From NCBI RefSeq assembly GCF_001651035.1, contig NZ_LXRG01000054.1:124001-188000 (forward strand): a DNA stretch of 64,000 nucleotides. Direction: 5' to 3'. This stretch comes from Halomonas sp. ALS9 (GTDB lineage Bacteria; Pseudomonadota; Gammaproteobacteria; Pseudomonadales; Halomonadaceae). The stretch's first letter is position 1. Each line of letters starts with the position of its first letter. Below the pieces are notes generated by a model. That model was not told the origin of the DNA and did no database searches. It saw nothing but the letters and a program-made list of their open reading frames with translations. Shown piece by piece: positions 35,586-44,217 of the stretch. Made by a program: the position numbers and the translations under genes.

Positions 35586-36968
35586 ATGACCGAAAACTTT
35601 CAACCTCGCGCCACCCTTTCCAGTATCATTTCCCCCGAGGGAAGCCTCGAAGTACTCTCTCAGCATGAAGTTAATCGGCTGCACAAAACGTCTCAAAGCG
35701 GTCTACATGACCTGCTTCGGCGCTGTGCGTTGGCAGTACTCAATTGCGGCAATCCCAGCGACGATAGCTTGGCTATTTTAGAAGCCTATAAAGATTTTGA
35801 TATTGAAGTGTTGCAGCAAGACCGTGGCATTCGCTTAAAGCTAACTAACGCGCCCGCCGAAGCCTTTGTTGATGGCCGAATGATCCGCGGTATCCGCGAA
35901 CATTTATCCTCGGTCATTCGCGATATTGTTTACGTCTACAACGAGATTCAACACCACAATCGTTTCGACCTTAGCACCGGAGAAGGCACCACCAACGCAG
36001 TTTTCCATATTCTGCGCAAAGCGGGCACGCTAAAACCCGGCCGCGACCCTAGCATGGTGGTGTGCTGGGGCGGTCACTCTATCTCCCGGGAAGAGTACGA
36101 ATATACCAAAGATGTGGGTTACCACTTGGGTCTGCGCGATTTAGATATTTGTACGGGCTGTGGCCCTGGCGCAATGAAAGGCCCCATGAAGGGCGCAAAC
36201 GTAGCCCATGCTAAGCAGCGCCGCAAGGAAGGTCGCTACTTAGGTATTTCAGAGCCCGGCATTATCGCTGCCGAAGCGCCTAATCCCATCGTCAATGAGC
36301 TGGTGGTCATGCCAGACATTGAAAAACGCTTAGAAGCCTTTGTGCGCCTAGGCCATGGCATTATCGTGTTCCCCGGAGGAGTCGGCACTGCGGAAGAAAT
36401 TCTCTATTTACTGGGTATTCTGCTGCACCCCAGCAACAAGGATATTCCCTTCCCGTTAATTTTCACCGGCCCCGCCAACTCTGCCGCCTACTTTCAAAAG
36501 ATTGACGAGTTCCTGGTGTATACCCTGGGTGAAGAAATTCGCCGCTACTACACCATTATTACTGGCGATCCCGTCGCGGTGGCACGCACCATGCGTCACG
36601 GTATCGATGAAATCGCTGAGTTCCGCCGCACCCATCAGGATGCTTTCTACTACAACTGGCGATTGACCATTGCGCGTGATTTTCAGGCTACCTTTGAGCC
36701 AACTCATGACGCCATGCGTGCCTTAGCACTACACCGCCAGCAACCCACCCATGAGCTCGCCGCTAACCTACGCCGCGCTTTCTCAGGGATCGTAGCAGGC
36801 AATGTCAAAGAACCCGGTATCCGTGCCATTGAAGCTCATGGCCCGTTTGTGCTGACTGCAGAGCCCGAACTGATGCAGCGTCTAGATGAGCTCCTCACTT
36901 CTTTCGTGGCCCAAGGTCGCATGAAGCTCGATGGCCAACATTATGTGCCCTGCTATGTACTGAAATAA
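35586..36968 (+). CDS. ppnN: Nucleotide 5'-monophosphate nucleosidase PpnN (YgdH)
   Basis: A 460-residue LOG-fold enzyme that hydrolyses purine and pyrimidine nucleoside monophosphates to base plus ribose-5-phosphate. In E. coli it is bound and activated by (p)ppGpp. Motifs are CWGGHSIS, CTGCGPGAMKGPMKGA, the nucleotide-binding PGGVGTAEE, and RRAFSGIVAGNVKE near the C-terminus. ATG 35586 gives an N-terminus that aligns with E. coli (SIISPEGS against HISPLGS). ATG 35547 is also possible. The last codons and stop lie in the first copy of a 14-bp triplicate. Confidence 0.92.
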   Translation: MTENFQPRATLSSIISPEGSLEVLSQHEVNRLHKTSQSGLHDLLRRCALAVLNCGNPSDDSLAILEAYKDFDIEVLQQDRGIRLKLTNAPAEAFVDGRMIRGIREHLSSVIRDIVYVYNEIQHHNRFDLSTGEGTTNAVFHILRKAGTLKPGRDPSMVVCWGGHSISREEYEYTKDVGYHLGLRDLDICTGCGPGAMKGPMKGANVAHAKQRRKEGRYLGISEPGIIAAEAPNPIVNELVVMPDIEKRLEAFVRLGHGIIVFPGGVGTAEEILYLLGILLHPSNKDIPFPLIFTGPANSAAYFQKIDEFLVYTLGEEIRRYYTIITGDPVAVARTMRHGIDEIAEFRRTHQDAFYYNWRLTIARDFQATFEPTHDAMRALALHRQQPTHELAANLRRAFSGIVAGNVKEPGIRAIEAHGPFVLTAEPELMQRLDELLTSFVAQGRMKLDGQHYVPCYVLK

Positions 36969-36997
36969 CTGTACTGAAATAACTGTACTGAAATAAC
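36956..36997. repeat. Triplicated 14-bp unit spanning the ppnN stop codon
   Basis: TGTACTGAAATAAC is repeated three times without a gap (36956, 36970, 36984). Copy 1 encodes the last residues and TAA stop of PpnN. All three are identical, so the expansion is recent. Confidence 0.9.
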
Positions 36998-37075
36998 AGC
37001 GCTAAATCCTGAACGAACAATACGCACAGTTGCCGATTGAGTGACGGCTGTGCGTTAAAGGGATCGAGTAGCCTT

Positions 37076-37810
37076 ATGCTATTAATTGCGTTTATAGCAC
37101 TGCTAGTCGCAGGTATCGTCAAAGGGGCCATCGGCTCAGGCGTACCGGTTATTGTCGTGCCCATTCTCACCATGCTGTACGACGTTCAACTCGCTATCGC
37201 CTTACTAGTCGCGCCTAACCTATTTAGCAATGCCTTACAGGTATGGCAATATCGACGCCACTTATTACCCTTACGCTTCTTGGCAGCGTTCTCCATTGCT
37301 GGTGGGCTAGGCATTGTGCTGGGCACTTGGGGATTAGTGGTTTTATCTCCCGATGTACTGTCACTGGGTGTTGCAGGAGTGATAGTGGTTTACCTGATCA
37401 TCAAAGTAATGAAACGTCGCATCGCCCTGCCTTTTACTATCGCTGCGCGACTAGTGATTCCCATTGGGCTACTCGCTGGCGTGCTTCAAGGTGCGGCAGG
37501 CATGTCAGCGCCCGCTTCAGTTACGTTTCTCAATGCGATGCAGTTAAAGCGTGACGTATTTATTGGTTCAATCTCGGTTTTCTTCGTCGCCATTACCATC
37601 GTTCAAATACCGGCGCTTTTAAACACAGGTATTTTAACCCTAGAACGCTTTCTGTTTAGTATCCTTGCCCTTGTGGTGATACTCGCCGCCATGCCACTAG
37701 GCGCTCGCCTGGGCAATCGGCTGCCCCATCGCTGGTTCGATAATTTGGTTATGCTGCTGCTAGCGAGCATCGCCGGTAAGATTTTTATCGATACACTGAT
37801 AGCCAGCTAG
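37076..37810 (+). CDS. TauE/SafE-family membrane permease
   Basis: About 244 residues, seven to eight hydrophobic helices. The family N-terminus is LLVAGIVKGAIGSGVPVIVVP with the internal repeat LLAGVLQGAAGMSAPA. TauE/SafE proteins export sulfite, sulfoacetate or related organic anions. The substrate here is unknown. The ATG at 37076 begins directly at the first helix. A TTG at 37037 would add 13 polar residues. It lies just downstream of ppnN with about 100 bases between. Confidence 0.83.
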   Translation: MLLIAFIALLVAGIVKGAIGSGVPVIVVPILTMLYDVQLAIALLVAPNLFSNALQVWQYRRHLLPLRFLAAFSIAGGLGIVLGTWGLVVLSPDVLSLGVAGVIVVYLIIKVMKRRIALPFTIAARLVIPIGLLAGVLQGAAGMSAPASVTFLNAMQLKRDVFIGSISVFFVAITIVQIPALLNTGILTLERFLFSILALVVILAAMPLGARLGNRLPHRWFDNLVMLLLASIAGKIFIDTLIAS

Positions 37811-37956
37811 CCCCACGGAAAGCCTTCTCTACTCTTTTTCTCACGTCTTTCTATCACTTCAGCTAAACAATGTTGGGAACCAAGTCAGGTAAAAGTGGCC
37901 AGAATAGCTACACTGAGTGGGCATTACCTCACAATTGACCTTGAAAGGAACTCAAC

Positions 37957-38157
37957 ATGTCGATGATTAACCAGCTAAGAGATGTAAAAACCAAAGATTT
38001 CGCCAAGCACTGTTATGAAAGCAGCAGCGTCGATAAGCTGCGCGAGGCGTCGGAAGGCGGCGCTGACCAGGCAGAAATGGAGCATTGGGGTATAACCGAA
38101 GGACAGTGGGAAGAGGCAATTGTTGCCGCCCTCGCCGACCATGAAGCCAAAGAGTAA
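37957..38157 (+). CDS. Small acidic protein of unknown function
   Basis: A 66-residue soluble protein rich in Glu and Ala with one Cys. It starts MSMINQLRDVKTKDFAKHCY and contains HWGITEGQWEEAIVAALADH. AAAGGA precedes the ATG by nine bases and a strong terminator follows, so it is a bona fide single gene. I do not recognise the family. The W-G-I-T-E-x-Q-W stretch looks like a short structured motif. Confidence 0.7.
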   Translation: MSMINQLRDVKTKDFAKHCYESSSVDKLREASEGGADQAEMEHWGITEGQWEEAIVAALADHEAKE

Positions 38158-38212
38158 GTAGCCTCGCTGATTTAACGCAACCTAATAAATGAAGCTATCT
38201 TAACGATGCGTA

Positions 38213-38242
38213 CGCCCTATCGGATAACCGATAGGGCGTTTT
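38213..38242 (+). terminator. Terminator of the small acidic protein gene
   Basis: Perfect 11-bp stem CGCCCTATCGG/CCGATAGGGCG with a 4-base ATAA loop followed by TTTTA. It lies 55 bases after the stop codon. Confidence 0.9.
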
Positions 38243-38272
38243 AGCTTGTGCAGCACTCACACCACACTAGAC

Positions 38273-39106
38273 TTATTTCACACCTGAAAGGGCAACGCCA
38301 CCATACTCCTCCCGCAGACGCTCAAGCCTGGCCAGCTCGTGCTCCGTGAGCTCAGGGGAGTCCCACAATGGCTGCTCGTCAAGCCCCTTCAGCCCTTTCA
38401 AGGTGATTGTCAATTCTGCATCGCTGGGTATTTGAGCATTTCCCCATGGGCCAAAGCGATTAGGCGCTAGGCTCCACGCCAGCGTTTGTCCCGGCTCAAT
38501 GCCACCAGGCACGACGTAGTAGAAAGACTCATCCACCCACGGCGCTGAGCGATCTGGGCTAGTCACAACGCCCCTCAACAAAAGCTCAGAAATGGCCTGA
38601 TCCGTGCTATTGGTCACTTCAAGATCAATCACAGGCTCCGGGGCGCCATAAGGGCTTGCGCCAATGTAATAGCGAGCGCTATCAATGGTAAACCGCGCTA
38701 ACTGCTGCTGGTCGCTGGCGGCTTTTGCGCGCCTCTCTTCCAGCCGTTTTAAGGTACGAATTGCATGCTCGCGTTCGCGTGACCGGCGCTCGCGCAGAAT
38801 CTGATCGGCACGCTGGATCACCTGATCCCCCGTTAACCCATGCATCTGCGTATTCGCTGTTTCGGCGATCTCAGCGGCATTCATGCGGTGAGGGTTGAGA
38901 ATATCGATACCGTTAAACGACGTCGATGTGGCGATGATGATCAACCCTTGATCAAACTCATCGCGCTTATAAGAGGGCAACGCGTTACGTACTTCCTCAA
39001 CGGAGACCACCGACGCAGGCATGGAGCTAGTGTCAATTTTGGGATCTGAACAACCAGCTATCATCAGTACTGATAGTGATATTGCAGACAGCCTTAGGCT
39101 CCACAT
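38273..39106 (-). CDS. DUF6694-like lipoprotein
   Basis: A 277-residue lipoprotein with signal peptide and lipobox MIAGC followed by SDPKIDTSS, the start seen in DUF6694-family lipoproteins. A helical charged middle (QVIQRADQILRERRSREREHAI) probably forms a coiled coil. A beta-rich C-terminal part (PVIDLEVTNSTDQAISELLLRG) resembles an immunoglobulin-like domain. The function is unknown. It has no terminator-free neighbour and appears monocistronic. Confidence 0.7.
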   Translation of the reverse strand: MWSLRLSAISLSVLMIAGCSDPKIDTSSMPASVVSVEEVRNALPSYKRDEFDQGLIIIATSTSFNGIDILNPHRMNAAEIAETANTQMHGLTGDQVIQRADQILRERRSREREHAIRTLKRLEERRAKAASDQQQLARFTIDSARYYIGASPYGAPEPVIDLEVTNSTDQAISELLLRGVVTSPDRSAPWVDESFYYVVPGGIEPGQTLAWSLAPNRFGPWGNAQIPSDAELTITLKGLKGLDEQPLWDSPELTEHELARLERLREEYGGVALSGVK

Positions 39107-39221
39107 ACAATCACCTCAAAGCAGGCAGATAAAAATTGCTGAGGAGCTTAACGGAAAGCGCAATTAACCACTACCCCTGGTAGTTTAGAACTAGGTAGTT
39201 AAGAGCATTGACCTAATCGTA

Positions 39222-40211
39222 TTACCCACCTGTTGCATTCATAAACCTCACTATTTGAACATCCCCATCCGTGGTGAAGTGGTGCCGCTCTGGCTTTTTC
39301 TTCATTGCCGCCACAATGCGGGTCTTAAGCCGCTGGATATCCCCCGGATAACGGCGCATGACGGCGCGTAAATCTACCGAGTGCTCATTACCCAGGCAAA
39401 GGAGTAGCCGCCCTTCCGCCGTAACCCGAACACGGTTACAGGCGCCACAGAAATTGTGGCTATGGGGAGAGATGAAGCCAATCCGCGATTGGCTGTCTGC
39501 CATACGATAATAACGGGATGGCCCCAGGGTGGTCTTGGTGGTGGGTAAGAGTTGATAATGCTGCGCTATAGTCTCATGCACCGTATCGGTGGAAAGAAAG
39601 GTTTCACCACGGTTATGCTCGCTGATAGCACCTAGCGGCATTTCTTCGATAAAACTGATATCCACTTCCTCATTCCGGGCAAAGTTTACCAGGTCGAGGA
39701 TTTCGTCATCATTACGCCCCTTGAGTAATACGGCGTTGAGTTTGATGGAATCAAAACCCGCTTGGCGAGCTGCGCGAATACCCGCGATCACTTGACTAAG
39801 GTCGCCCGTACGGGTCAAGACTTTAAAGCGCTCTGGCTTGAGCGAATCGAGGCTGATATTGAGCCGATTAAGCCCGCCCTGTCGCAAAACGCTGGCATGT
39901 TTGACCAGCCCAGAGCCGTTGGTGGTCATGGCCAGTTCGCCCAAGCCTGCCAATTTGCCGAGTTTTTCCACTAACGTTAGCACCCCTTGGCGTACTAACG
40001 GCTCACCACCGGTCAGGCGGATTTTCTCTACGCCCAGCTCGACGAATGCTTGCGACAGCTCAGCTATCTCCTCGAGGGTAAGCAGTTGGGCACGCGGCAG
40101 AAAGGTCATTTCCTCCGCCATGCAATAAACACAGCGGAAATCACAGCGGTCAGTCACCGAGATGCGCAGGTAACGTACCGTCCGGCCATAGCCATCGACT
40201 AACTTACTCAT
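39222..40211 (-). CDS. moaA: GTP 3',8-cyclase (MoaA)
   Basis: A 329-residue radical-SAM enzyme for the first step of molybdenum-cofactor synthesis. The SAM cluster is CDFRCVYC, and the C-terminal GTP-binding cluster uses [12 protein letters not shown] and the later cysteine in LLLCLGNE. The essential terminal GG tail (NATGG) is present. It overlaps the upstream DGC-protein gene by four bases (ATGA). It is the last gene of the nar-moa operon, as in Pseudomonas nar loci that end with a PPIase gene and moaA1, so it supplies cofactor for NarG. Confidence 0.96.
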   Translation of the reverse strand: MSKLVDGYGRTVRYLRISVTDRCDFRCVYCMAEEMTFLPRAQLLTLEEIAELSQAFVELGVEKIRLTGGEPLVRQGVLTLVEKLGKLAGLGELAMTTNGSGLVKHASVLRQGGLNRLNISLDSLKPERFKVLTRTGDLSQVIAGIRAARQAGFDSIKLNAVLLKGRNDDEILDLVNFARNEEVDISFIEEMPLGAISEHNRGETFLSTDTVHETIAQHYQLLPTTKTTLGPSRYYRMADSQSRIGFISPHSHNFCGACNRVRVTAEGRLLLCLGNEHSVDLRAVMRRYPGDIQRLKTRIVAAMKKKPERHHFTTDGDVQIVRFMNATGG

Positions 40212-40615
40212 TCTGCGGGCTCCTCTACCTGGGAACTGGCATTAACAGGCAGCCTGGCAATGAGCCCTTTCACCTCTGCGGTGACGTCGGAGATGGTTTG
40301 CTCATCATAAAATTGGCCTCGCCGCTTGCGGAGTCCATTCTCATACAATTTTACATGCTCAGTGGGAATCACCCCCGCCTGGGAGAGACAGAAACTAGCA
40401 CAGTGCATCTGACAGCCATCAATAGCCACGATAGGACGCCCGGAACGGGCAATGCGCACCAGGCCCGGCACGCCGCCCCCGACACCGGCAATACAGGACA
40501 TTTCTGCTGCTCCTGCATGATCCAGGCGAAGGGCTACACTATTGGCAAGTTGCGCTACATCAGAGCAGCCGGAGCAGGCATAAATCAGTGTGCGAGGTTT
40601 GTGATGTGAAGACAT
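40208..40615 (-). CDS. Putative zinc-binding DGC-domain protein
   Basis: A 135-residue, cysteine-rich protein with the DGC-domain layout: [14 protein letters not shown] near the start, [11 protein letters not shown] in the middle, and [14 protein letters not shown] containing the Asp-Gly-Cys signature. Five or more cysteines are positioned to bind zinc or an Fe-S cluster. The ATG at 40615 has AGGAG upstream. It is coupled to moaA by a four-base overlap inside the nitrate-reductase/cofactor operon, so a role in molybdenum-cofactor or Fe-S supply under anaerobiosis is inferred. No function is established for the family that I know of. Confidence 0.8.
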   Translation of the reverse strand: MSSHHKPRTLIYACSGCSDVAQLANSVALRLDHAGAAEMSCIAGVGGGVPGLVRIARSGRPIVAIDGCQMHCASFCLSQAGVIPTEHVKLYENGLRKRRGQFYDEQTISDVTAEVKGLIARLPVNASSQVEEPAE

Positions 40616-40668
40616 ACCCTCTCCTATAGAAACAGACGTCATCAGCGGCCACTAACTAAAAAAACGCT

Positions 40669-41931
40669 TCAAACGGCGAACTGATTGATGGGGTAGTAGT
40701 GGTAGGCACTCCCTTCCGCCACGTCGGTATCAGGATGTACCATTAAATAGCCGTGGGCCTGGCTCGCCGCACTGAGCATATGCGAGCCCTGCCCACCCGC
40801 TAACTGCGCCACCGGCAGCTCTCTTGCCCAGTCCAGCACCACCCTTAACAGCTCACAACGCCCCCTGGGGCCGCACTGAGAAAAGCCTGCCTTAACAGGA
40901 TAACTCTGCAACGCAGCGACACTTCTACCTTGCATGGCATGGATAAACGGCAGCGCCAGCAGTTGCCAGCCCACCAGGGACGCCACTGGGTTGCCCGGCA
41001 GCGCGATTAACGGAGTGGAAGAGTAAGGCGCCGCACCTAGATAGCCGAACGCAAAGGGTTTTCCTGGTTTCATGGCGACCCCATGTAAATGTAGCCCGCC
41101 GCGCTGCTCTATTACCGGACGCACGTGATCCTCCTCACCTACCGAAACGCCTCCGCTGCACACCACCACATCCGCAACGGCTTGTGCGTGTTCAAAGGCC
41201 TGATGCAGTGAATGCGGTGAATCCGCGATGACGCCCAGATCCAGCACATCGCACTGCGCTTGCGCGAGCAGCACGTTAAGCATGGCGCGATTGCTGTCGT
41301 ACACCTGCCCTGGTGATCGCGCAGTTCCTGGGGCAATCAGCTCATCGCCGGTTGAGAGCAGCGCCACCCGCAGGCGCCGTTTGACGGACACCGTGTTAAT
41401 TCCATGACTTGCCAGCAGTGCAATGGATGCAGCATCAAGAGACTCACCTTTAGCAAGTAGCGGGGTGCCCATGCGGGTCTCCTCGCCTTGACGGCGAATA
41501 TTAGCGCCTGCGGACAGCTTACCTTCAAGATGGATATGCCCGCGCTGATCAAGGATGGCCCGCTCTTGCGGTACCACGATATCAGCCCCCACCGGCACCG
41601 GCGCGCCGGTAAAAATACGCGCGCAGCCCCCTTCAGGAAGCAGCAATACCCCTGCCCCCGCAGGTACGCGCTGAAGAACCGGCAAACCAGCCCTATCAGG
41701 TACGGCCTGGTAGTCAGCTAGACGCAGCGCATAGCCATCCATAGCGCTGTTGTCCACCCCCGGCATATCGAGAGGCGCGACAACCGTTTCTGCCAATACC
41801 CGCCCCGCCGCCTGTTCAAGGGTGACATTTTCTACTGCATTGGTTGGCGTGGCTGCGTCAATAAGCCGTTGGCGTGCCTCAAACAGATCTAATAAGCCGG
41901 GGGTTACTAAGTCAGCGCATTGACAGTTCAT
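40669..41931 (-). CDS. moeA: Molybdopterin molybdenumtransferase (MoeA)
   Basis: A 420-residue enzyme that inserts molybdate into adenylylated molybdopterin. Family motifs are DMPGVDNSAMDGYALR, ARIFTGAPVPVGADIVVPQE, LSTGDEL, YDSNRAML, CSGGVSVGEEDHV, KPGKPFAFG and ALPGNPVAS. Its start overlaps the end of moaB by four bases (ATGA), showing translational coupling. It is part of the nar-linked cofactor module. Confidence 0.95.
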   Translation of the reverse strand: MNCQCADLVTPGLLDLFEARQRLIDAATPTNAVENVTLEQAAGRVLAETVVAPLDMPGVDNSAMDGYALRLADYQAVPDRAGLPVLQRVPAGAGVLLLPEGGCARIFTGAPVPVGADIVVPQERAILDQRGHIHLEGKLSAGANIRRQGEETRMGTPLLAKGESLDAASIALLASHGINTVSVKRRLRVALLSTGDELIAPGTARSPGQVYDSNRAMLNVLLAQAQCDVLDLGVIADSPHSLHQAFEHAQAVADVVVCSGGVSVGEEDHVRPVIEQRGGLHLHGVAMKPGKPFAFGYLGAAPYSSTPLIALPGNPVASLVGWQLLALPFIHAMQGRSVAALQSYPVKAGFSQCGPRGRCELLRVVLDWARELPVAQLAGGQGSHMLSAASQAHGYLMVHPDTDVAEGSAYHYYPINQFAV

Positions 41932-42509
41932 AAGTGTTCCACATCACTGGGAAGGCTCGCTTCGTGACGTCCTCTGCACGGGGTCACTGAAGGGAGCACC
42001 ATGGCGGCAAAGTTGCAGGGACGAGTGCGGGCGTCCAATTGCAAAGAGATAATTCTGTCCCACGCTAAGGCACACGCCTTAGGCGAGCCAGGCATCGCAA
42101 ACACCATCGTTTGATTGGCCACCCCCGCTACGGCGCGGGACTGAATTGTCGCAGTGCCGATCGCCTTCAGGGAGTAGTGCCGAAATAGCTCCCCATATCC
42201 CTCAATTGCTTTATCGAAAAGAGGTATCAAAGCTTCAGGAGTGGTATCTCGGGTAGTAAAACCAGTGCCGCCATTAACCAGAATCGCGTGGATATCTGCT
42301 CGCGCAATCCATTCCGAGACCACGGCGCGAATCTGGTAGATATCATCGACAACGATGCGCCTCTCCACCAGAACATGGCCGCTTTCATTTAGATGATTAA
42401 CCAGCAGGTCACCGCTGCCATCTTCATCGAATCCACGCGTATCGGAAACCGTTAGCACCGCGATGCCAAGCGGAGCGAAAAATGCATCTACAGGAACATG
42501 GGACATCAA
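41928..42509 (-). CDS. moaB: Molybdopterin adenylyltransferase-like MoaB/Mog protein
   Basis: A 193-residue member of the MoaB/Mog family. AVLTVSDTRGFDEDGSGDLL and the NGGTGFTTRDTTPEAL active-site loop bind molybdopterin, and MPGSPKACALAW closes the site. Such proteins adenylate molybdopterin before MoeA inserts molybdenum. The C-terminal 25 residues after the core look like an extension. It is coupled to moeA. The start codon could be either of the first two Met. Confidence 0.92.
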   Translation of the reverse strand: MMSHVPVDAFFAPLGIAVLTVSDTRGFDEDGSGDLLVNHLNESGHVLVERRIVVDDIYQIRAVVSEWIARADIHAILVNGGTGFTTRDTTPEALIPLFDKAIEGYGELFRHYSLKAIGTATIQSRAVAGVANQTMVFAMPGSPKACALAWDRIISLQLDARTRPCNFAAMVLPSVTPCRGRHEASLPSDVEHL

Positions 42510-42528
42510 GCCTCTCCTCTTAGCCTTA

Positions 42529-42567
42529 CTATTGCATCAAGCTATTGCCTCAAGCTATTGCATCAAA
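42529..42567. repeat. Triplicated 13-bp unit spanning the PPIase stop codon
   Basis: CTATTGCATCAAG, CTATTGCCTCAAG and CTATTGCATCAAA follow each other with no gap. The last copy (42555-42567) encodes the C-terminal residues and stop of the PPIase on the minus strand. The other two lie in the spacer before moaB. Confidence 0.9.
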
Positions 42568-43376
42568 CTGCCGCCAGCATCGTCGTCCAGCACAATGCCC
42601 TCGACGCCTATGTCGCTCTCTAACGCCAGTAAATAGTGGCGCAACGCCCGTCGAGTTGCCTGTTCCCGTAGGCTATGACGCACTCGGTCGATGACCTGAT
42701 CGAAAGGTAACGCCCGGCCTTCACGGCGCTCGTCAATACTCACCACGTGCCAGCCATAGCGAGACGCCAAAGGGCGCTCGTATAGACCTTCCGGCAAGTG
42801 CTGCAAAGCGCGGTCAAGCTCCGCAACGGTCTGCCCCGACACCAGCCAGCCCAAATCACCATCCAGCTCTTTGGAAGGACACGCGGAGTGGTGTTGAGCA
42901 AATTCGGCAAACCGTTCGGGTATTTGATTAAGCTGTTCGAGTAGCTTTTCGCCAAGCTGGTACGCTTCGTCGCGACCCAAGGAGTCATCCGGCGCTGCGG
43001 CGAGCAGAATATGCCGAACGCGTAACTGGGTCGGTTCGCTGAAACGCTCACGGTGGGTGTCAAAAAAGCGGCGGCAGTCTGCCTCTCCCGGCTCAGGCAC
43101 CTCAAGCTCCTGTTCGAGCAAAGCAGCAATCGCCGCATCCTCTTGCGCTTCGGTAGCTTCCTGCATCGACAGTAGGCCCAGAGCGTTAGCCCGCTGGCGC
43201 AGCAGCTCTCTGACCACCAACGCACGAGCCGCCTGAAGCTGAGCCTCCCCCGCCGTTTCGGCGGGGTGATACTGCATCTCTAATGCAATCGTTTCCTCAT
43301 CGATACTGGCGTCGCCGACACGTACTGGGGGCGGAGCAACTCCCCCAGGTAGCTGTTCGATATCAATCATCTGCAT
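42555..43376 (-). CDS. Parvulin-type peptidyl-prolyl isomerase (NifM-like) of the nar operon
   Basis: A 273-residue protein with an N-terminal helical arm (residues about 30-105) and a parvulin domain around 115-225: RVRHILLAAAPDDS, FAEFAQHHSACPSKELDGDLGWLVSG and ASRYGWHVVSIDER. There is no signal peptide, so it acts in the cytosol, unlike SurA or PpiD. The same family sits after narI in Pseudomonas nar operons, next to moaA, and resembles NifM, which matures nitrogenase reductase. A role in folding or maturing NarGHI is inferred from this linkage. Its 3' end is formed by a 13-bp tandem repeat. Confidence 0.88.
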   Translation of the reverse strand: MQMIDIEQLPGGVAPPPVRVGDASIDEETIALEMQYHPAETAGEAQLQAARALVVRELLRQRANALGLLSMQEATEAQEDAAIAALLEQELEVPEPGEADCRRFFDTHRERFSEPTQLRVRHILLAAAPDDSLGRDEAYQLGEKLLEQLNQIPERFAEFAQHHSACPSKELDGDLGWLVSGQTVAELDRALQHLPEGLYERPLASRYGWHVVSIDERREGRALPFDQVIDRVRHSLREQATRRALRHYLLALESDIGVEGIVLDDDAGGSLMQ

Positions 43377-43424
43377 GTTATTTCTCCTCTATATAAAACT
43401 GAGCGTGCGAAGGCCAGACTAGGC

Positions 43425-43484
43425 GGAGATCGGAGAAAAAGCGGAGTTTACGAGTTTGTAAATGAGCATTTTGAGCCGATCTCC
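43425..43484. repeat. Nested inverted repeat between narI and the PPIase gene
   Basis: Outer arms GGAGATCGG (43425-43433) and CCGATCTCC (43476-43484) are perfect. Inside, GTTTACGAGTTTGTAAAT holds TTTAC/GTAAA arms. The block around it (AAAATGCTCATTTAC...GTAAACTCCGCTTTTTC on the minus strand) resembles a sequence I have met at many gammaproteobacterial sites, so it is probably a dispersed element inserted within the nar operon. It also acts as a hairpin in the narI-PPIase message. Confidence 0.55.
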
Positions 43485-43514
43485 AACAACGTATGGCCGA
43501 GCATAAGCCAGTTT

Positions 43515-44207
43515 TTAGCCACGACGGCGGACAAGCTGATAACGCCGGGTAACATAACCAAACGGCGCGCTCCACACATGCACCAGCCGCGAAAATGGAA
43601 ACAGCAGGATGATGGTCAGGCCGATAAAGATATGCAGTTTGTAGATCCACGAAACTTCCTGCATATAGTCCGCCGCGCCGCCGCTGAAGAAGACGATGGA
43701 CTGCGCCCAGCTGGAGAGGGTCAACATCATCTCACCGTCCATATGGCCCAACGAGAAGATGATGGTCACCATGCCAAGGCACGCCTGCAGGACAATTAAG
43801 CCCAGGATCAAGGTATCCATCATGCTCGACGACGCCTTTATACGTGGGTTGGCCAGACGCCGATAGAGCAACATGGCACCGCCCACTACGCACATGGCGC
43901 CAGCAATACCGCCCACCACGATGGCCACTAGCTGTTTAGTACCGGCGTGCAGGAACGGTTCATAAACCCAGTGCGGTGTGAGCATGCCCACAAGGTGGCC
44001 AAAGAAAATCACAATGATACCGATATGGAACAGGTTGCTGCCCAGGCGCATGTGCTTGGAGGACAGCATCTGGCTGGAACCGGTCTTCCAGGTGTACTGA
44101 CCATGATCAAAACGCAGCAGACTACCCAGCAGAAACACCGTGCCAGCGAGATAGGGGTAGTAACCGTAGATCAGATGGGTTAAGTAATGCGCAATCGCGT
44201 CATTCAT
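43515..44207 (-). CDS. narI: Respiratory nitrate reductase gamma subunit (cytochrome b)
   Basis: A 230-residue diheme cytochrome b with five membrane helices. It oxidises quinol at the periplasmic side and feeds NarH. The heme-ligand histidines lie in helix 2 (around SKHMRLGSNLFHIGIIVIFFGH) and helix 5 (YKLHIFIGLT and SRLVHVW). Length equals E. coli NarI. It follows narJ by ten bases. Confidence 0.96.
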   Translation of the reverse strand: MNDAIAHYLTHLIYGYYPYLAGTVFLLGSLLRFDHGQYTWKTGSSQMLSSKHMRLGSNLFHIGIIVIFFGHLVGMLTPHWVYEPFLHAGTKQLVAIVVGGIAGAMCVVGGAMLLYRRLANPRIKASSSMMDTLILGLIVLQACLGMVTIIFSLGHMDGEMMLTLSSWAQSIVFFSGGAADYMQEVSWIYKLHIFIGLTIILLFPFSRLVHVWSAPFGYVTRRYQLVRRRG

Positions 44208-44217
44208 AGCGGTTCTC

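Noticed and set aside
43378..43650. 90-codon frame running from narI into the spacer
   Set aside because: It owes its length to the dispersed hairpin block between narI and the PPIase gene; its first half lies inside narI in another frame.
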